Below, one piece after another: positions 35,970 through 47,899 of a stretch of DNA of 60,236 nt. Where the stretch lies: contig NZ_NJIC01000053.1 in assembly GCF_013620825.1 (NCBI RefSeq), positions 1-60,236 of the forward strand. Direction: 5' to 3'. Made by a program: the position numbers and the translations under genes. Numbering within the stretch: position 1 is the stretch's first letter; each line of letters starts with the position of its first letter. This DNA is from Rhodanobacter sp. PCA2 (lineage in GTDB: Bacteria > Pseudomonadota > Gammaproteobacteria > Xanthomonadales > Rhodanobacteraceae). The notes beneath the pieces are model-generated. The model was not told the DNA's origin. It did not search any database and saw only the letters and a program-made list of their open reading frames with translations.

Positions 35970-36040
35970 GAAGCGACCGCTTCATCCCGAGTGCGGCCAT
36001 GGATGGCCGCCTCCTGGTTCCGCCCTGCGTTCAGGGACGA
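35970..36040. repeat. GGCCATGGATGGCC-type intergenic repeat after atpC
   Basis: GCGGCCATGGATGGCCGC (about 35981-35998) is followed 12 bp later by a second hairpin-forming sequence, GCGTTC, four bases, GAACGC. The same two-hairpin architecture with the same core occurs three times between atpA and atpH. It is likely a dispersed Xanthomonadales intergenic element. Confidence 0.5.
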
Positions 36041-36050
36041 ACGCAAAAGA

Positions 36051-36473
36051 TCAATGCTTGAGGTTCTTGCGCAGCCGTTCCAGCGCCTGCAACTGGGCCA
36101 TCGCCTGGGCCAGCTTGGCCTGGGCCTCGGAGACTTCCAGCGCGTCGGTACGGTTCGCCAGCGCGTCCTCCGCTTCCTTCTTCGCGCGCTGCGCGGCGGC
36201 TTCGTCCAGGTCGGCCGCGCGGATCGCGGTGTCGGTCAGCACGGTGACGACCTGCGGCTGCACCTCGAGGATGCCGCCGGACACGTAGAACTGCTGGCGC
36301 TCGCCGGTGACCGACACCACGTCGACGTGGCCCGGCTTCAGGCGGGTGATCAGCGGCGCGTGGCGCGGCGTGATGCCCAGCTCGCCCAGCTCGCCGGTGG
36401 CGATCACCATCGTCGCATCGCCGTGGAAGATCTCGGCTTCGGCGCTGACGATGTCGACTCGGATGGTGGTCAT
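36051..36473 (-). CDS. atpC: ATP synthase F1 epsilon subunit
   Basis: Central-stalk subunit regulating ATP hydrolysis. The 140-residue protein has the N-terminal beta sandwich ([14 protein letters not shown], then [14 protein letters not shown]) and the C-terminal helical hairpin ending RLRKNL. Last gene of the atp operon. The atpD-atpC gap is about 100 bp, longer than usual. Confidence 0.97.
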   Translation of the reverse strand: MTTIRVDIVSAEAEIFHGDATMVIATGELGELGITPRHAPLITRLKPGHVDVVSVTGERQQFYVSGGILEVQPQVVTVLTDTAIRAADLDEAAAQRAKKEAEDALANRTDALEVSEAQAKLAQAMAQLQALERLRKNLKH

Positions 36474-36574
36474 GGTTGCTTACTCGTCGCGTACGCGGAA
36501 AACGGAGTGGTGAAGAAAAGCAGGCCCGGATCGCAGTACTGTCGCCAGCTTGCCCGTGCCTTGGCGAAAGCCGC

Positions 36575-39008
<2,434 letters not shown>

Positions 39009-39030
39009 TCGTCTCGCTCGCTATGCTCGC

Positions 39031-39103
39031 CCGGGATTCGGGATGGGAGATTCGGGATACGCAAAAGCCGGGGTTCGCGGCTCTGCCAAATCCCGATTCC
39101 CGA
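39031..39103. repeat. GGGATTCGGGAT inverted-repeat element between atpG and atpA
   Basis: CGGGATTCGGGA (39032-39043), a partial copy of the same unit (ATTCGGGAT at about 39050), an internal hairpin (AGCCGGGGTTCGCGGCT), then the reverse complement TCCCGATTCCCG (39091-39102). It fills nearly the whole 100-bp intergenic gap and would fold into a long stem in the mRNA. Similar GGGATTCGGGAT runs are widespread intergenic repeats in Xanthomonadales. Confidence 0.65.
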
Positions 39104-39108
39104 CTTCC

Positions 39109-40659
<1,551 letters not shown>

Positions 40660-40696
40660 GGGTCGATATCCTGAAATTTGAAAGCCTTTTAAGAGT

Positions 40697-40876
40697 CCGG
40701 CCATGGATGGCCGGTTTTTGCTCTTCGCGAAACGGACTTCGCGTGAAACTTTTGATCACCGGTCGCGGACGGCCGGTTTTTGCTCTTCTGCGAAGGGACT
40801 TCGCATGAAACCTTTGTCGTGCGGCCACGGGGCCGGTACAGCTTCGCGAAGCGGGCTTCGCGTGAAACTCAGTTCG
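40697..40876. repeat. Three tandem 62-bp repeat units between atpA and atpH
   Basis: Units begin at 40697, 40759 and 40821, an exact 62-bp period. Each has a GGCC-containing palindrome (CCGGCCATGGATGGCCGG in the first), a T-rich run (GGTTTTTGCTCTTC in units 1 and 2) and a GCGAA-TTCGC hairpin ending TTCGCRTGAAAC. Unit 3 is the most diverged and runs into the atpH stop codon at 40869-40871. The same palindrome core is found after atpC. Confidence 0.7.
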
Positions 40877-41402
40877 TCAGGGCGGTGCCCAGGCGCTCGA
40901 GGCGCCCGCGAGCGGAGCCGTCGATCACTTCGCTGCCGGCGTCGATCACCACGCCGGCCAGCAGCGAGGCGTCGACCGAGGTCTGCAGTTCGATCTCGCG
41001 CTTGAAGCGGCGCTTCAGCGACGCCTTGAGCTGCTCGGCCTGCGCCGCGTCCAGCGCCATCGCGCTGGTCACCTTAACCAGCAGCTGCGACTCGGACTCG
41101 CGCCGGTACTGCTCGTACAGCGCGGCCACGTCCGGCAGCAGCGCCATGCGGCGATGCTCGGCCAGTTCGCCCAGGAACTGCGCGAACGGCGCATCGGCCG
41201 CCATGCCCTCGGGCAGGTGCAGCGCCACCAGCTGCTTCGGCAGCACGCGCGGATCGTTGCCCAGCGTCGCCACGCGCGGATCGGCCGCCACCTGGGCCGC
41301 GAAGCCCAGCGCCTGCGACCAGGCCGGCAGCGCGCCCGCCGCATGCGCCAGCTCGAAGGCGGCACGGGCGTACGGGCGGGCGAGTGTGATCGATTGCGCC
41401 AT
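40869..41402 (-). CDS. atpH: ATP synthase F1 delta subunit
   Basis: Peripheral-stalk subunit joining F1 to the b dimer. The 177-residue protein begins TLARPYARAAFELA and has the C-terminal KVTSAMALDAAQAEQL and VDASLLAGVVIDAG blocks. It starts 3 bp after the atpF stop. The third copy of the 62-bp repeat covers its last codons. Confidence 0.96.
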   Translation of the reverse strand: MAQSITLARPYARAAFELAHAAGALPAWSQALGFAAQVAADPRVATLGNDPRVLPKQLVALHLPEGMAADAPFAQFLGELAEHRRMALLPDVAALYEQYRRESESQLLVKVTSAMALDAAQAEQLKASLKRRFKREIELQTSVDASLLAGVVIDAGSEVIDGSARGRLERLGTALTN

Positions 41403-41405
41403 GGA

Positions 41406-41876
41406 TCAGACCTCGGCGGCGAGCTGGTCGAGCAGCGCCTTGTGCGTGGAGGCGTCCACCTCGCGCTGCACGATCTTCGACGCGCCCTGCACGGCCAGCG
41501 CACCCACGCGCTCGCGCAACTGCTCGCGCGCCTGCTGCGCCATCGCGGCGATGTCGTCCTGCGCGTTGGCCTTCAGCCGGTTGATCTCGACGATCGCGTC
41601 GGCGCGGGCCTTGTCGAGGATGCCGTTGGCCTGCTGCTGCGCCTTGTCGATGATCTCGGAGGCCTGCTGGCGCGCCTTGCGGATCTCGTCCGCCACCTTG
41701 GTGTCGGCGCTCTTCAGCTCGGCGTGCGCGCGCTCGGCGGCGCTGAGGCCCTCGGCGATCTTGATCTGCCGTTCCTCGATGGCCTTGGTGATGTGCGGCC
41801 AGATGAACTGGACGCAAAACCAGATGAGGATGGCGAAAGCAATCATTTCGCCGATCAGGGTGCCGTTGGGAAGCAT
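41406..41876 (-). CDS. atpF: ATP synthase Fo b subunit
   Basis: Peripheral stalk of the enzyme. The 156-residue protein has one N-terminal membrane helix (about 8-26, [19 protein letters not shown]) and a long charged coiled coil. Normal length. The atpE-atpF gap carries a perfect hairpin (see 41937-41960). Confidence 0.97.
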   Translation of the reverse strand: MLPNGTLIGEMIAFAILIWFCVQFIWPHITKAIEERQIKIAEGLSAAERAHAELKSADTKVADEIRKARQQASEIIDKAQQQANGILDKARADAIVEINRLKANAQDDIAAMAQQAREQLRERVGALAVQGASKIVQREVDASTHKALLDQLAAEV

Positions 41877-41936
41877 CGCTGCGTTACCTGTTACGTGGAT
41901 TTACGGGTACGGGCGCCGAAGCTCCCGCACAAGGCA

Positions 41937-41960
41937 ACGGCGCCGTCGGGACGGCGCCGT
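41937..41960. repeat. Perfect hairpin between atpE and atpF
   Basis: ACGGCGCCGT occurs twice (41937-41946 and 41951-41960) separated by CGGG. Because the unit is its own reverse complement, the pair forms a 10-bp stem with a tetraloop. It lies 12 bp downstream of the atpE stop and has no U-tract. A role in partial termination or in protecting the atpE mRNA, where c subunit is needed in excess, is an inference. Confidence 0.6.
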
Positions 41961-41972
41961 GAACCAGGACGA

Positions 41973-43142
<1,170 letters not shown>

Positions 43143-43508
43143 TCAACCCTTGAATCTGAATGCCGCCAGATAAACCGCGTAGGCAGCCACCAGCCCCGTC
43201 ACGGCAGCCAGCGGCGGCAACTTGTATTTGAACAGGAGCAGCCCCAGCCCGCCGACGACCACTGCCCACTTGAGCAGCATGCCGAGCAGCAAGCGGACGA
43301 AAGCCGTCGCGCCACCGACCAGCCGACCGAAGACCTGCGCGGACATCAGCGCGGTACCCAGCGCCACCACACATCCCCCAGCCGCGGCCGAAACCGCCTC
43401 CCGATGCCCCTGCGGCAGAAACATCGCACCGACCACCGCCGCCGCCGCGAGTTGCAGCAGCACGATGCGCAGTGCGAGGCGTCGGCCGGCGTCGAGACTG
43501 TTGAACAC
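43143..43508 (-). CDS. atpI: ATP synthase subunit I
   Basis: A small membrane protein assisting assembly of the c ring. The 121-residue product starts at GTG 43508, chosen because GGAGAGG lies 4 bases upstream; the same frame is open further but without support. It has four hydrophobic segments and the family tail VYLAAFRFKG. First gene of the operon. Confidence 0.87.
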   Translation of the reverse strand: MFNSLDAGRRLALRIVLLQLAAAAVVGAMFLPQGHREAVSAAAGGCVVALGTALMSAQVFGRLVGGATAFVRLLLGMLLKWAVVVGGLGLLLFKYKLPPLAAVTGLVAAYAVYLAAFRFKG

Positions 43509-43576
43509 GTGACCTCTCCGCACCGGTCCCCGCCGCGCAGCCGATACCAGCCGCAAAGCGCGATCCAATCCGTAAA

Positions 43577-43606
43577 AGTATATCAGCGGCCCGCTTGCAG
43601 CGACAA
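43577..43606 (-). promoter_or_regulatory. Putative atp operon promoter
   Basis: On the minus strand -35 TTGTCG (43606-43601), an 18-bp spacer and -10 TATACT (43582-43577), about 70 bp before the atpI start. It lies just downstream of the phasin terminator, so the operon has its own promoter. Confidence 0.5.
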
Positions 43607-43676
43607 GCCGCGAGGCTGCGGCAACTTGTCCTCCGGAGGCGCCCCGAACCGACCGCCAGCACCCCTGGGCCAAGCA

Positions 43677-43710
43677 AAGAAAAGGGCCGGACTGGGGAAG
43701 TCCGGCCCTT
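43677..43710 (-). terminator. Intrinsic terminator of the phasin gene
   Basis: A 12-bp perfect stem, AAGGGCCGGACT (43682-43693) with AGTCCGGCCCTT (43699-43710), and a 5-base loop. On the minus strand it is followed by a U-rich tract (43683-43677). It sits about 60 bp after the phasin stop and upstream of the atp promoter, insulating the operon. Confidence 0.85.
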
Positions 43711-43768
43711 GCTGCCATGCGGTGGGGGAAGCCGCCGACAGGGTGTCACCTGGGTGTCTCGCCGCTGA

Positions 43769-44155
43769 TTACTTCGCGGCCTTCTTCACGGCCGGCGCAG
43801 CGGCGGCGGCGACGTCGTTGGCAGCCTGACGCTGCTCCTGCACCAGCGCCTGCAGCGATTCTGCAGCCTTCTGCGTCACGGCGATGATTTCCTGCGAAAT
43901 CGCCACGGTGCGCTCGGCCTGCTCGCGGCTCAGGTTGGCGCCCTTCTCCCACAGGGTGCGCAGGGAGTCGGCGTCGCGGGTCTCCAGCGCCTCGGCCACG
44001 AACGCGGCCGAATCGTGCGCCTGCTGCTCCAGCGCCTTGAGCTGCAGCCCGGCGACCGTCTCCAGGCTCTTCAGGGCCACGGACTGCGCCTTGAACGCGC
44101 CGTCGGTGAGCTGCTTGGTGTAAGCGAAAAACTGGCTGTTGAACTGCTGAGTCAT
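43769..44155 (-). CDS. Phasin family protein
   Basis: A 128-residue amphipathic, mostly helical protein of the phasin_2 type that coats polyhydroxybutyrate granules. It has the characteristic start TQQFNSQFFAYTKQLTDGAF, few charged clusters and an Ala/Lys-rich tail ending AAPAVKKAAK. The start is the ATG at 44155. It is monocistronic, with its own promoter, PhaR-like operator and strong terminator. Together with bdhA and adc it suggests storage-polymer metabolism. Confidence 0.9.
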   Translation of the reverse strand: MTQQFNSQFFAYTKQLTDGAFKAQSVALKSLETVAGLQLKALEQQAHDSAAFVAEALETRDADSLRTLWEKGANLSREQAERTVAISQEIIAVTQKAAESLQALVQEQRQAANDVAAAAAPAVKKAAK

Positions 44156-44192
44156 GAGCGTGCCCTCTTGGGGTATTCGGTTAGTGGGAGCG

Positions 44193-44221
44193 ACTCTAGC
44201 AAGCCTTTTTGTGCAATGCAA
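44193..44221 (-). promoter_or_regulatory. Phasin promoter with a PhaR-like operator
   Basis: On the minus strand -35 TTGCAT (44221-44216), a 17-bp spacer and -10 TAGAGT (44198-44193). TGCAATGCA (44212-44220), fitting the TGC-N3-GCA pattern described for PhaR-type phasin repressors, overlaps the -35. Repressor release when polymer accumulates is the known logic in other bacteria; here it is inferred. Confidence 0.5.
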
Positions 44222-44282
44222 TATATTTTTTCTCGAACGGCCGGATCGCTTGGAAAATATTCATGTAAGACAATATATTGCA
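44217..44282. repeat. 11-bp inverted repeats upstream of the phasin promoter
   Basis: TGCAATATATT (44217-44227) and its exact reverse complement AATATATTGCA (44272-44282) flank 44 bp of AT-rich DNA. The left arm overlaps the PhaR-like site. Spacing of about 55 bp between arms is near five helical turns, compatible with looping by a dimeric regulator. Function is inferred. Confidence 0.5.
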
Positions 44283-44308
44283 TGTCATGACAGTATCGTC
44301 GCGGCGCA

Positions 44309-44671
44309 TCAAAGACTGGCTCTGCTGCAGCTGGCGCCGGAGGTGCAGGTCTCGTGCACCACCACCTCGTCCAGGCCCGGCAGGCGCGACACCAGCCGCT
44401 GGAAGATCCAGCGTGCCAACACCTCGCTGGTCGGATTCTCCAGACCTTCGATGTCATTGAGGTAACGGTGGTCCAGTTGATCGAACAACGGCGCGAAAGC
44501 CGCCTTCACGTCCGCGAAGTCCATCACCCACCCGCTGTGCGCGTCGGGCTCGCCCGCCACGTGCACCTCCACGCGGAACGAATGCCCGTGCAGGCGCGCG
44601 CACTTGTGCCCGGCCGGCACGTTCGGCAGGCGGTGGGCCGCCTCGATCTGGAAAACCTTGAAGATGCGCAT
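44309..44671 (-). CDS. queD: 6-carboxy-5,6,7,8-tetrahydropterin synthase
   Basis: Second enzyme of queuosine (7-deazaguanine) synthesis. The 120-residue protein has the zinc-binding histidines in EAAHRLP and LHGHSF, the catalytic Cys in HKCARLHGH, and [11 protein letters not shown]. The final residues after HETCTSG (ASCSRASL) differ from the usual CEYRG-like ending, so the extreme C-terminus may have drifted or shifted frame. The start is the ATG at 44671. It is close to, and in line with, a tRNA gene upstream. Confidence 0.92.
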   Translation of the reverse strand: MRIFKVFQIEAAHRLPNVPAGHKCARLHGHSFRVEVHVAGEPDAHSGWVMDFADVKAAFAPLFDQLDHRYLNDIEGLENPTSEVLARWIFQRLVSRLPGLDEVVVHETCTSGASCSRASL

Positions 44672-44727
44672 GCTGTTGCTCCGGCGGTCCGTCGACCGCG
44701 GATCGCACGGGCGCGGGATGGAGCGCA

Positions 44728-44804
44728 TGGTGGCTATGGGTGGACTCGAACCACCGACCCCAGCATTATGAGTGCTGTGCTCTAACCGGCTGAGCTACAT
44801 AGCC
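44728..44804 (-). tRNA. tRNA-Met (CAT), elongator
   Basis: A 77-nt cloverleaf with encoded CCA. Acceptor GGCTATG/CATAGCC, D stem GCTC/GAGC, anticodon stem CAGCA/TGCTG with loop CTCATAA (anticodon CAT), T stem GGTGG/CCACC; all pairs are canonical. The first base pair G-C and the body match elongator tRNA-Met; initiator tRNA would lack the 1-72 pair. A tRNA-Ile2 (lysidine-modified CAT) is less likely given the similarity to elongator Met. Confidence 0.93.
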
Positions 44805-44996
44805 ATGGGGGAAGCCGCCGCGCCGGATCGCGTTGATCGCGACAATGCCGGTTGCGGGGCGCGGCAGTTTAATGGGGCGCACGCCGCGGTTCAAGCTTTC
44901 GGCTTGCCGCGACCCGGCGTGCATGATTGAATCGGGCCATGCGCCTAGCGCGCGCCAGCCGCTGCCGGCGGCGCGACCGGGCCCGAGGATGACGAG

Positions 44997-45557
44997 ATGA
45001 TCGACATCGATGGCTACCGTCCGAACGTGGGCATCGTGCTGCTGAATGCAGACGGCCGCCTGTTCTGGGCGCGCCGCATCAACCGCGACGGCTGGCAGTT
45101 CCCGCAGGGCGGCATGCGCAGCGACGAGACGCCGCTGGAAGCGATGTACCGCGAGCTGGAAGAGGAAACCGGGCTGACCCCCGAGCACGTCGAGGTGGTG
45201 GCAGCCACCCGCGGCTGGCTGCGCTACAAGCTGCCGCAGCGCTACGTGCGCCACCACCAGCATCCCACCTGCATCGGCCAGAAGCAGGTGTGGTTCCTGC
45301 TCAAGCTGGTCAGCGACGAGGCCTCGCTGCGGCTGGACTCCGGCGAGAAGCCCGAATTCGACATCTGGCGCTGGGTGGATTTCTGGTATCCGGCCGCCCA
45401 TGTGGTGAACTTCAAGCGGCAGGTCTACGAACGCGCGCTGCGCCACTTCGCGCCGCTGGTGGAAGGCATGTGCCGGATCGAACTGGGCCACGCGCCGCCG
45501 CGCGAGGGCGACGAGCCGCCGGCGGACGAGCACCGGCATGGCTGGCGCGTCGCCTGA
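44997..45557 (+). CDS. rppH: RNA pyrophosphohydrolase
   Basis: Removes pyrophosphate from 5' ends of mRNA, triggering RNase E decay. The 186-residue Nudix protein has the Nudix box from [17 protein letters not shown] to EEETGL, the N-terminal [11 protein letters not shown] and the [13 protein letters not shown] block of the RppH subgroup. Length fits the family. The start ATG follows a GAGGA site. It is divergent from the tRNA gene. Confidence 0.95.
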   Translation: MIDIDGYRPNVGIVLLNADGRLFWARRINRDGWQFPQGGMRSDETPLEAMYRELEEETGLTPEHVEVVAATRGWLRYKLPQRYVRHHQHPTCIGQKQVWFLLKLVSDEASLRLDSGEKPEFDIWRWVDFWYPAAHVVNFKRQVYERALRHFAPLVEGMCRIELGHAPPREGDEPPADEHRHGWRVA

Positions 45558-45578
45558 ACGGGCGGGCGTCGCCAATAG

Positions 45579-45607
45579 TTGACAATCATTCGCATTTGCG
45601 TTCTTAT
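45579..45607 (+). promoter_or_regulatory. bfd promoter overlapped by a Fur-like box
   Basis: -35 TTGACA (45579-45584), a 17-bp spacer and -10 TCTTAT (45602-45607). TGACAATCATTCGCA (45580-45594) matches 12 of 15 positions of the 7-1-7 Fur consensus, so iron-loaded Fur would block the promoter. The transcript would start very close to the ATG at 45615, possibly leaderless. Confidence 0.55.
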
Positions 45608-45614
45608 GCGCGGC

Positions 45615-45824
45615 ATGTACATCTGCCTGTGCAACGCCGTCACCGACCACGACATCCGCCGCGAAGTCGCCGGCGGCGTGCGCACGTTCGCGGAACTGCA
45701 GGCGCGCACCGGCTGCTCGGACTGCTGCGGCTGCTGCGAGCCCGAGGCGCGCGCCTGCCTGCAGCAGGCGATCGAGCAGATCGAGGCCACGGCCACGCTG
45801 CCGGCCTTCGTCGCGGTCGCCTGA
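45615..45824 (+). CDS. bfd: Bacterioferritin-associated ferredoxin
   Basis: A 69-residue [2Fe-2S] protein that reduces bacterioferritin to release iron. It has the Bfd cysteine pattern: CLC near the N-terminus, then CSDCCGCC about 32 residues later (an extra pair beyond the four ligands). The ATG at 45615 is chosen because the in-frame ATG at 45606 lies inside the predicted -10. It is followed by bfr 110 bp downstream, the classic pair. Confidence 0.9.
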   Translation: MYICLCNAVTDHDIRREVAGGVRTFAELQARTGCSDCCGCCEPEARACLQQAIEQIEATATLPAFVAVA

Positions 45825-45856
45825 ACCGGCGACCCGCCGCCGCGGCGCTGCGCGCG

Positions 45857-45875
45857 AACCATTGCCATTTGCGTT
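45857..45875 (+). promoter_or_regulatory. Fur-like box upstream of bfr
   Basis: A 19-bp sequence matching the bfd box (45584-45602) at 16 of 19 positions, sharing the half ending CATTTGCGTT. A -10 TATAGT lies at 45900-45905. The repeat before both genes suggests common iron control, though bfr and bfd are often regulated in opposite directions. Confidence 0.45.
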
Positions 45876-45934
45876 ACGTGCGTTTCCGGGCGAACTTCGT
45901 ATAGTCGTCGCATCCACGCGCACGGGAGACGGGC

Positions 45935-46405
45935 ATGAAGGGCGACGCCAAGGTCATCGAGTTCCTCAACAAGGTGCTCTACAACGAGCTGACCGCGATC
46001 AACCAGTACTTCCTGCATTTCCGCATGTTCAAGGACTGGGGCTACACGGAGCTGGCCGAGCACGAGTACAAGGAGTCGATCGAGGAGATGAAGCACGCCG
46101 ACCACCTGATCGAGCGCATCCTGTTCCTCGACGGCCTGCCGAACCTGCAGCACCTGGGCAAGTTGCGCATCGGCGAGAACGTGCCCGAGTGCATCCAGGG
46201 CGACCTCGACCTGGAACTGGCCGCCGCCAAGGACCTGCGCGCCGCGATCGCGCACTGCGAGGGCATCGCCGACTACGTCAGCCGCGACCTGTTCAAGGGC
46301 ATCCTGCACGACGAGGAAGAGCACATCGACTGGCTGGAGACCCAGCAGGGCCTGATCCGGGACATCGGCACGGAACGCTACCTGCAAAGCAAGATGCAGA
46401 GCTGA
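45935..46405 (+). CDS. bfr: Bacterioferritin
   Basis: A haem-containing 24-mer iron store. The 156-residue protein keeps the haem ligand Met52, the ferroxidase residues Glu18, Glu51 and His54, and the later Glu/His pair in [12 protein letters not shown]. Length is normal. It has a Fur-like box and TATAGT upstream and follows bfd. Confidence 0.95.
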   Translation: MKGDAKVIEFLNKVLYNELTAINQYFLHFRMFKDWGYTELAEHEYKESIEEMKHADHLIERILFLDGLPNLQHLGKLRIGENVPECIQGDLDLELAAAKDLRAAIAHCEGIADYVSRDLFKGILHDEEEHIDWLETQQGLIRDIGTERYLQSKMQS

Positions 46406-46481
46406 CCGCGATGGCGGTCATGCCATGGCAAGGCGCTCGAAGTATGCTTGTACCACCTGCCCGCGCCCCCATCTGAAGGCC

Positions 46482-46859
46482 ATGGATACCGTCGTCCCTC
46501 TTCCCACCGTTCCCGACTACCGCAGCAGCGGCGCGCCGCTGCTGTTCACCGAGGCCGCCGCGCGCAAGGTGCACGAGCTGATCGAGGAAGAGGGCAATCC
46601 CGCGCTCAAGCTGCGCGTGTACATCTCCGGCGGCGGCTGCTCGGGCTTCCAGTACGGCTTCACCTTCGACGAGGCCCGGGCGGAGGACGACTTCGCGCTG
46701 GAACGCGAGGGCGTGACCCTGCTGTGCGATCCGCTGTCGCTGCAGTACCTCACCGGCGCCGAGATCGACTACAGCGAGAACCTCAGCGGCTCGCAGTTCG
46801 TGATACGCAACCCGAACGCGAAGACCACCTGCGGCTGCGGTTCCTCGTTCTCCGCCTGA
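46482..46859 (+). CDS. erpA: A-type iron-sulfur carrier (ErpA-like)
   Basis: Delivers Fe-S clusters to target proteins such as isoprenoid-pathway enzymes. The 125-residue protein has the three ligand cysteines, in [10 protein letters not shown] and [10 protein letters not shown]. The extended N-terminus and [17 protein letters not shown] favour ErpA over IscA. The start is the ATG at 46482, preceded by a GAAGG site. It follows the bacterioferritin pair, forming an iron-themed neighbourhood. Confidence 0.9.
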   Translation: MDTVVPLPTVPDYRSSGAPLLFTEAAARKVHELIEEEGNPALKLRVYISGGGCSGFQYGFTFDEARAEDDFALEREGVTLLCDPLSLQYLTGAEIDYSENLSGSQFVIRNPNAKTTCGCGSSFSA

Positions 46860-46861
46860 AC

Positions 46862-47833
46862 ATGGGCTCGGCTACGCAGGGCAACACCTTCGCCGGCCTC
46901 AGCCTCATCCTCGACCGCATGGCCGAGCGCCGCGACGACGCGGCCTGGGTGGCCGCGCAGGCGGCGGCGCCCACGGCGCGCTTTCTGCTGCTGGACGCGG
47001 ACACCCGCGCCTTCCTGCAGGCCGGGCACGATGCGTTGCGCTGGCTGGACGGCGGCGAACGCGAACGGCTGTGCGCGAATGCCCCCGCATGGCTGCTGGG
47101 CATCGCCGGGGGCCGTCCGCATTTCCTGGTCACGCTGGCGGACGACGCTGACGCCGGAACGCTGGAAACCCGGTTGCACGCGCGCCGCGCCAGCCTGCGC
47201 GAGGCCGGCCTGCTGCTGCCCGCCGACGAGGCCGGCCTGTTCGCCTACGCCAAGGGCCTGGCGCACTGGCAGCACGAGACGCGGCACTGCACGCACTGCG
47301 GCGCGCCGCTGGACATCGTCTCCGCCGGCCACCGCATGCATTGCACGAACGCCGCCTGCGGACGCATGCATTTCCCGCGCACCGACGCCGCGATCATCGT
47401 GATCGTGGAGCACGACGGCGCCTGCCTGCTCGGCCGCCAGGCCGGCTGGCCGCCCGGGCGCTACTCCACGCTGGCCGGCTTCATCGAGCCGGGCGAGGCG
47501 CTGGAGGATGCGGTGCGCCGCGAGGTGGCCGAGGAATCCGGCGTGATCGTGGGCGAGGTGACTTACCACTCCTCGCAGCCCTGGCCGATGCCGGCTTCGC
47601 TGATGGTGGGCTTCACCGCGGTGGCGGTCGATCCCGCGATCCGCCTGCGCGACCGCGAGCTGGAGGACGCGCGCTGGTTCACGCCGCGGCAGATCGTCGA
47701 CGGCATCGCCGACGGCAGCCTGCTGCCGTCCACGCCGTTGTCCGTGTCCTACCGGCTGCTGCAGCACTGGCTGCGCGAGCGCGCCGGAATGGAGCTGGAC
47801 GCCCTGCTCGCGGCGCGCGCCGAACACGCCTGA
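46862..47833 (+). CDS. nudC: NAD(+)/NADH diphosphatase and RNA deNADding enzyme
   Basis: A 323-residue Nudix hydrolase that cleaves NAD(H) and removes NAD caps from RNA. It has a zinc ribbon (CTHCGAP, then CTNAACGR), the Nudix box starting GFIEPGEALEDAV and ending REVAEESG, and the NADH-pyrophosphatase signature SQPWPMPAS. It begins two bases after the erpA stop, so the two are co-transcribed. With rppH two RNA 5'-end hydrolases lie within 3 kb. Confidence 0.95.
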   Translation: MGSATQGNTFAGLSLILDRMAERRDDAAWVAAQAAAPTARFLLLDADTRAFLQAGHDALRWLDGGERERLCANAPAWLLGIAGGRPHFLVTLADDADAGTLETRLHARRASLREAGLLLPADEAGLFAYAKGLAHWQHETRHCTHCGAPLDIVSAGHRMHCTNAACGRMHFPRTDAAIIVIVEHDGACLLGRQAGWPPGRYSTLAGFIEPGEALEDAVRREVAEESGVIVGEVTYHSSQPWPMPASLMVGFTAVAVDPAIRLRDRELEDARWFTPRQIVDGIADGSLLPSTPLSVSYRLLQHWLRERAGMELDALLAARAEHA

Positions 47834-47870
47834 AGCATCGCCACGCCATGTGACGGCAAGGCGCCTCGCA

Positions 47871-47876
47871 TACAAT
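47871..47876 (+). promoter_or_regulatory. -10 element of the ampE-like gene
   Basis: TACAAT at 47871-47876, 24 bp before the ATG. The same -10 hexamer precedes speA, speE, bdhA and the DUF481 gene in this window. No good -35 is visible. Confidence 0.35.
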
Positions 47877-47899
47877 GCGGCGACTCTCCGGAGAAGTGC

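Noticed and set aside
40697-40876. CRISPR array
   Set aside because: The units are directly adjacent with no unique spacers, there are no cas genes, and each unit contains internal hairpins.
44728-44804. tRNA-Ile2 with a lysidine-modified CAT anticodon
   Set aside because: The acceptor stem and body match elongator tRNA-Met better; initiator tRNA was excluded because position 1-72 is paired.
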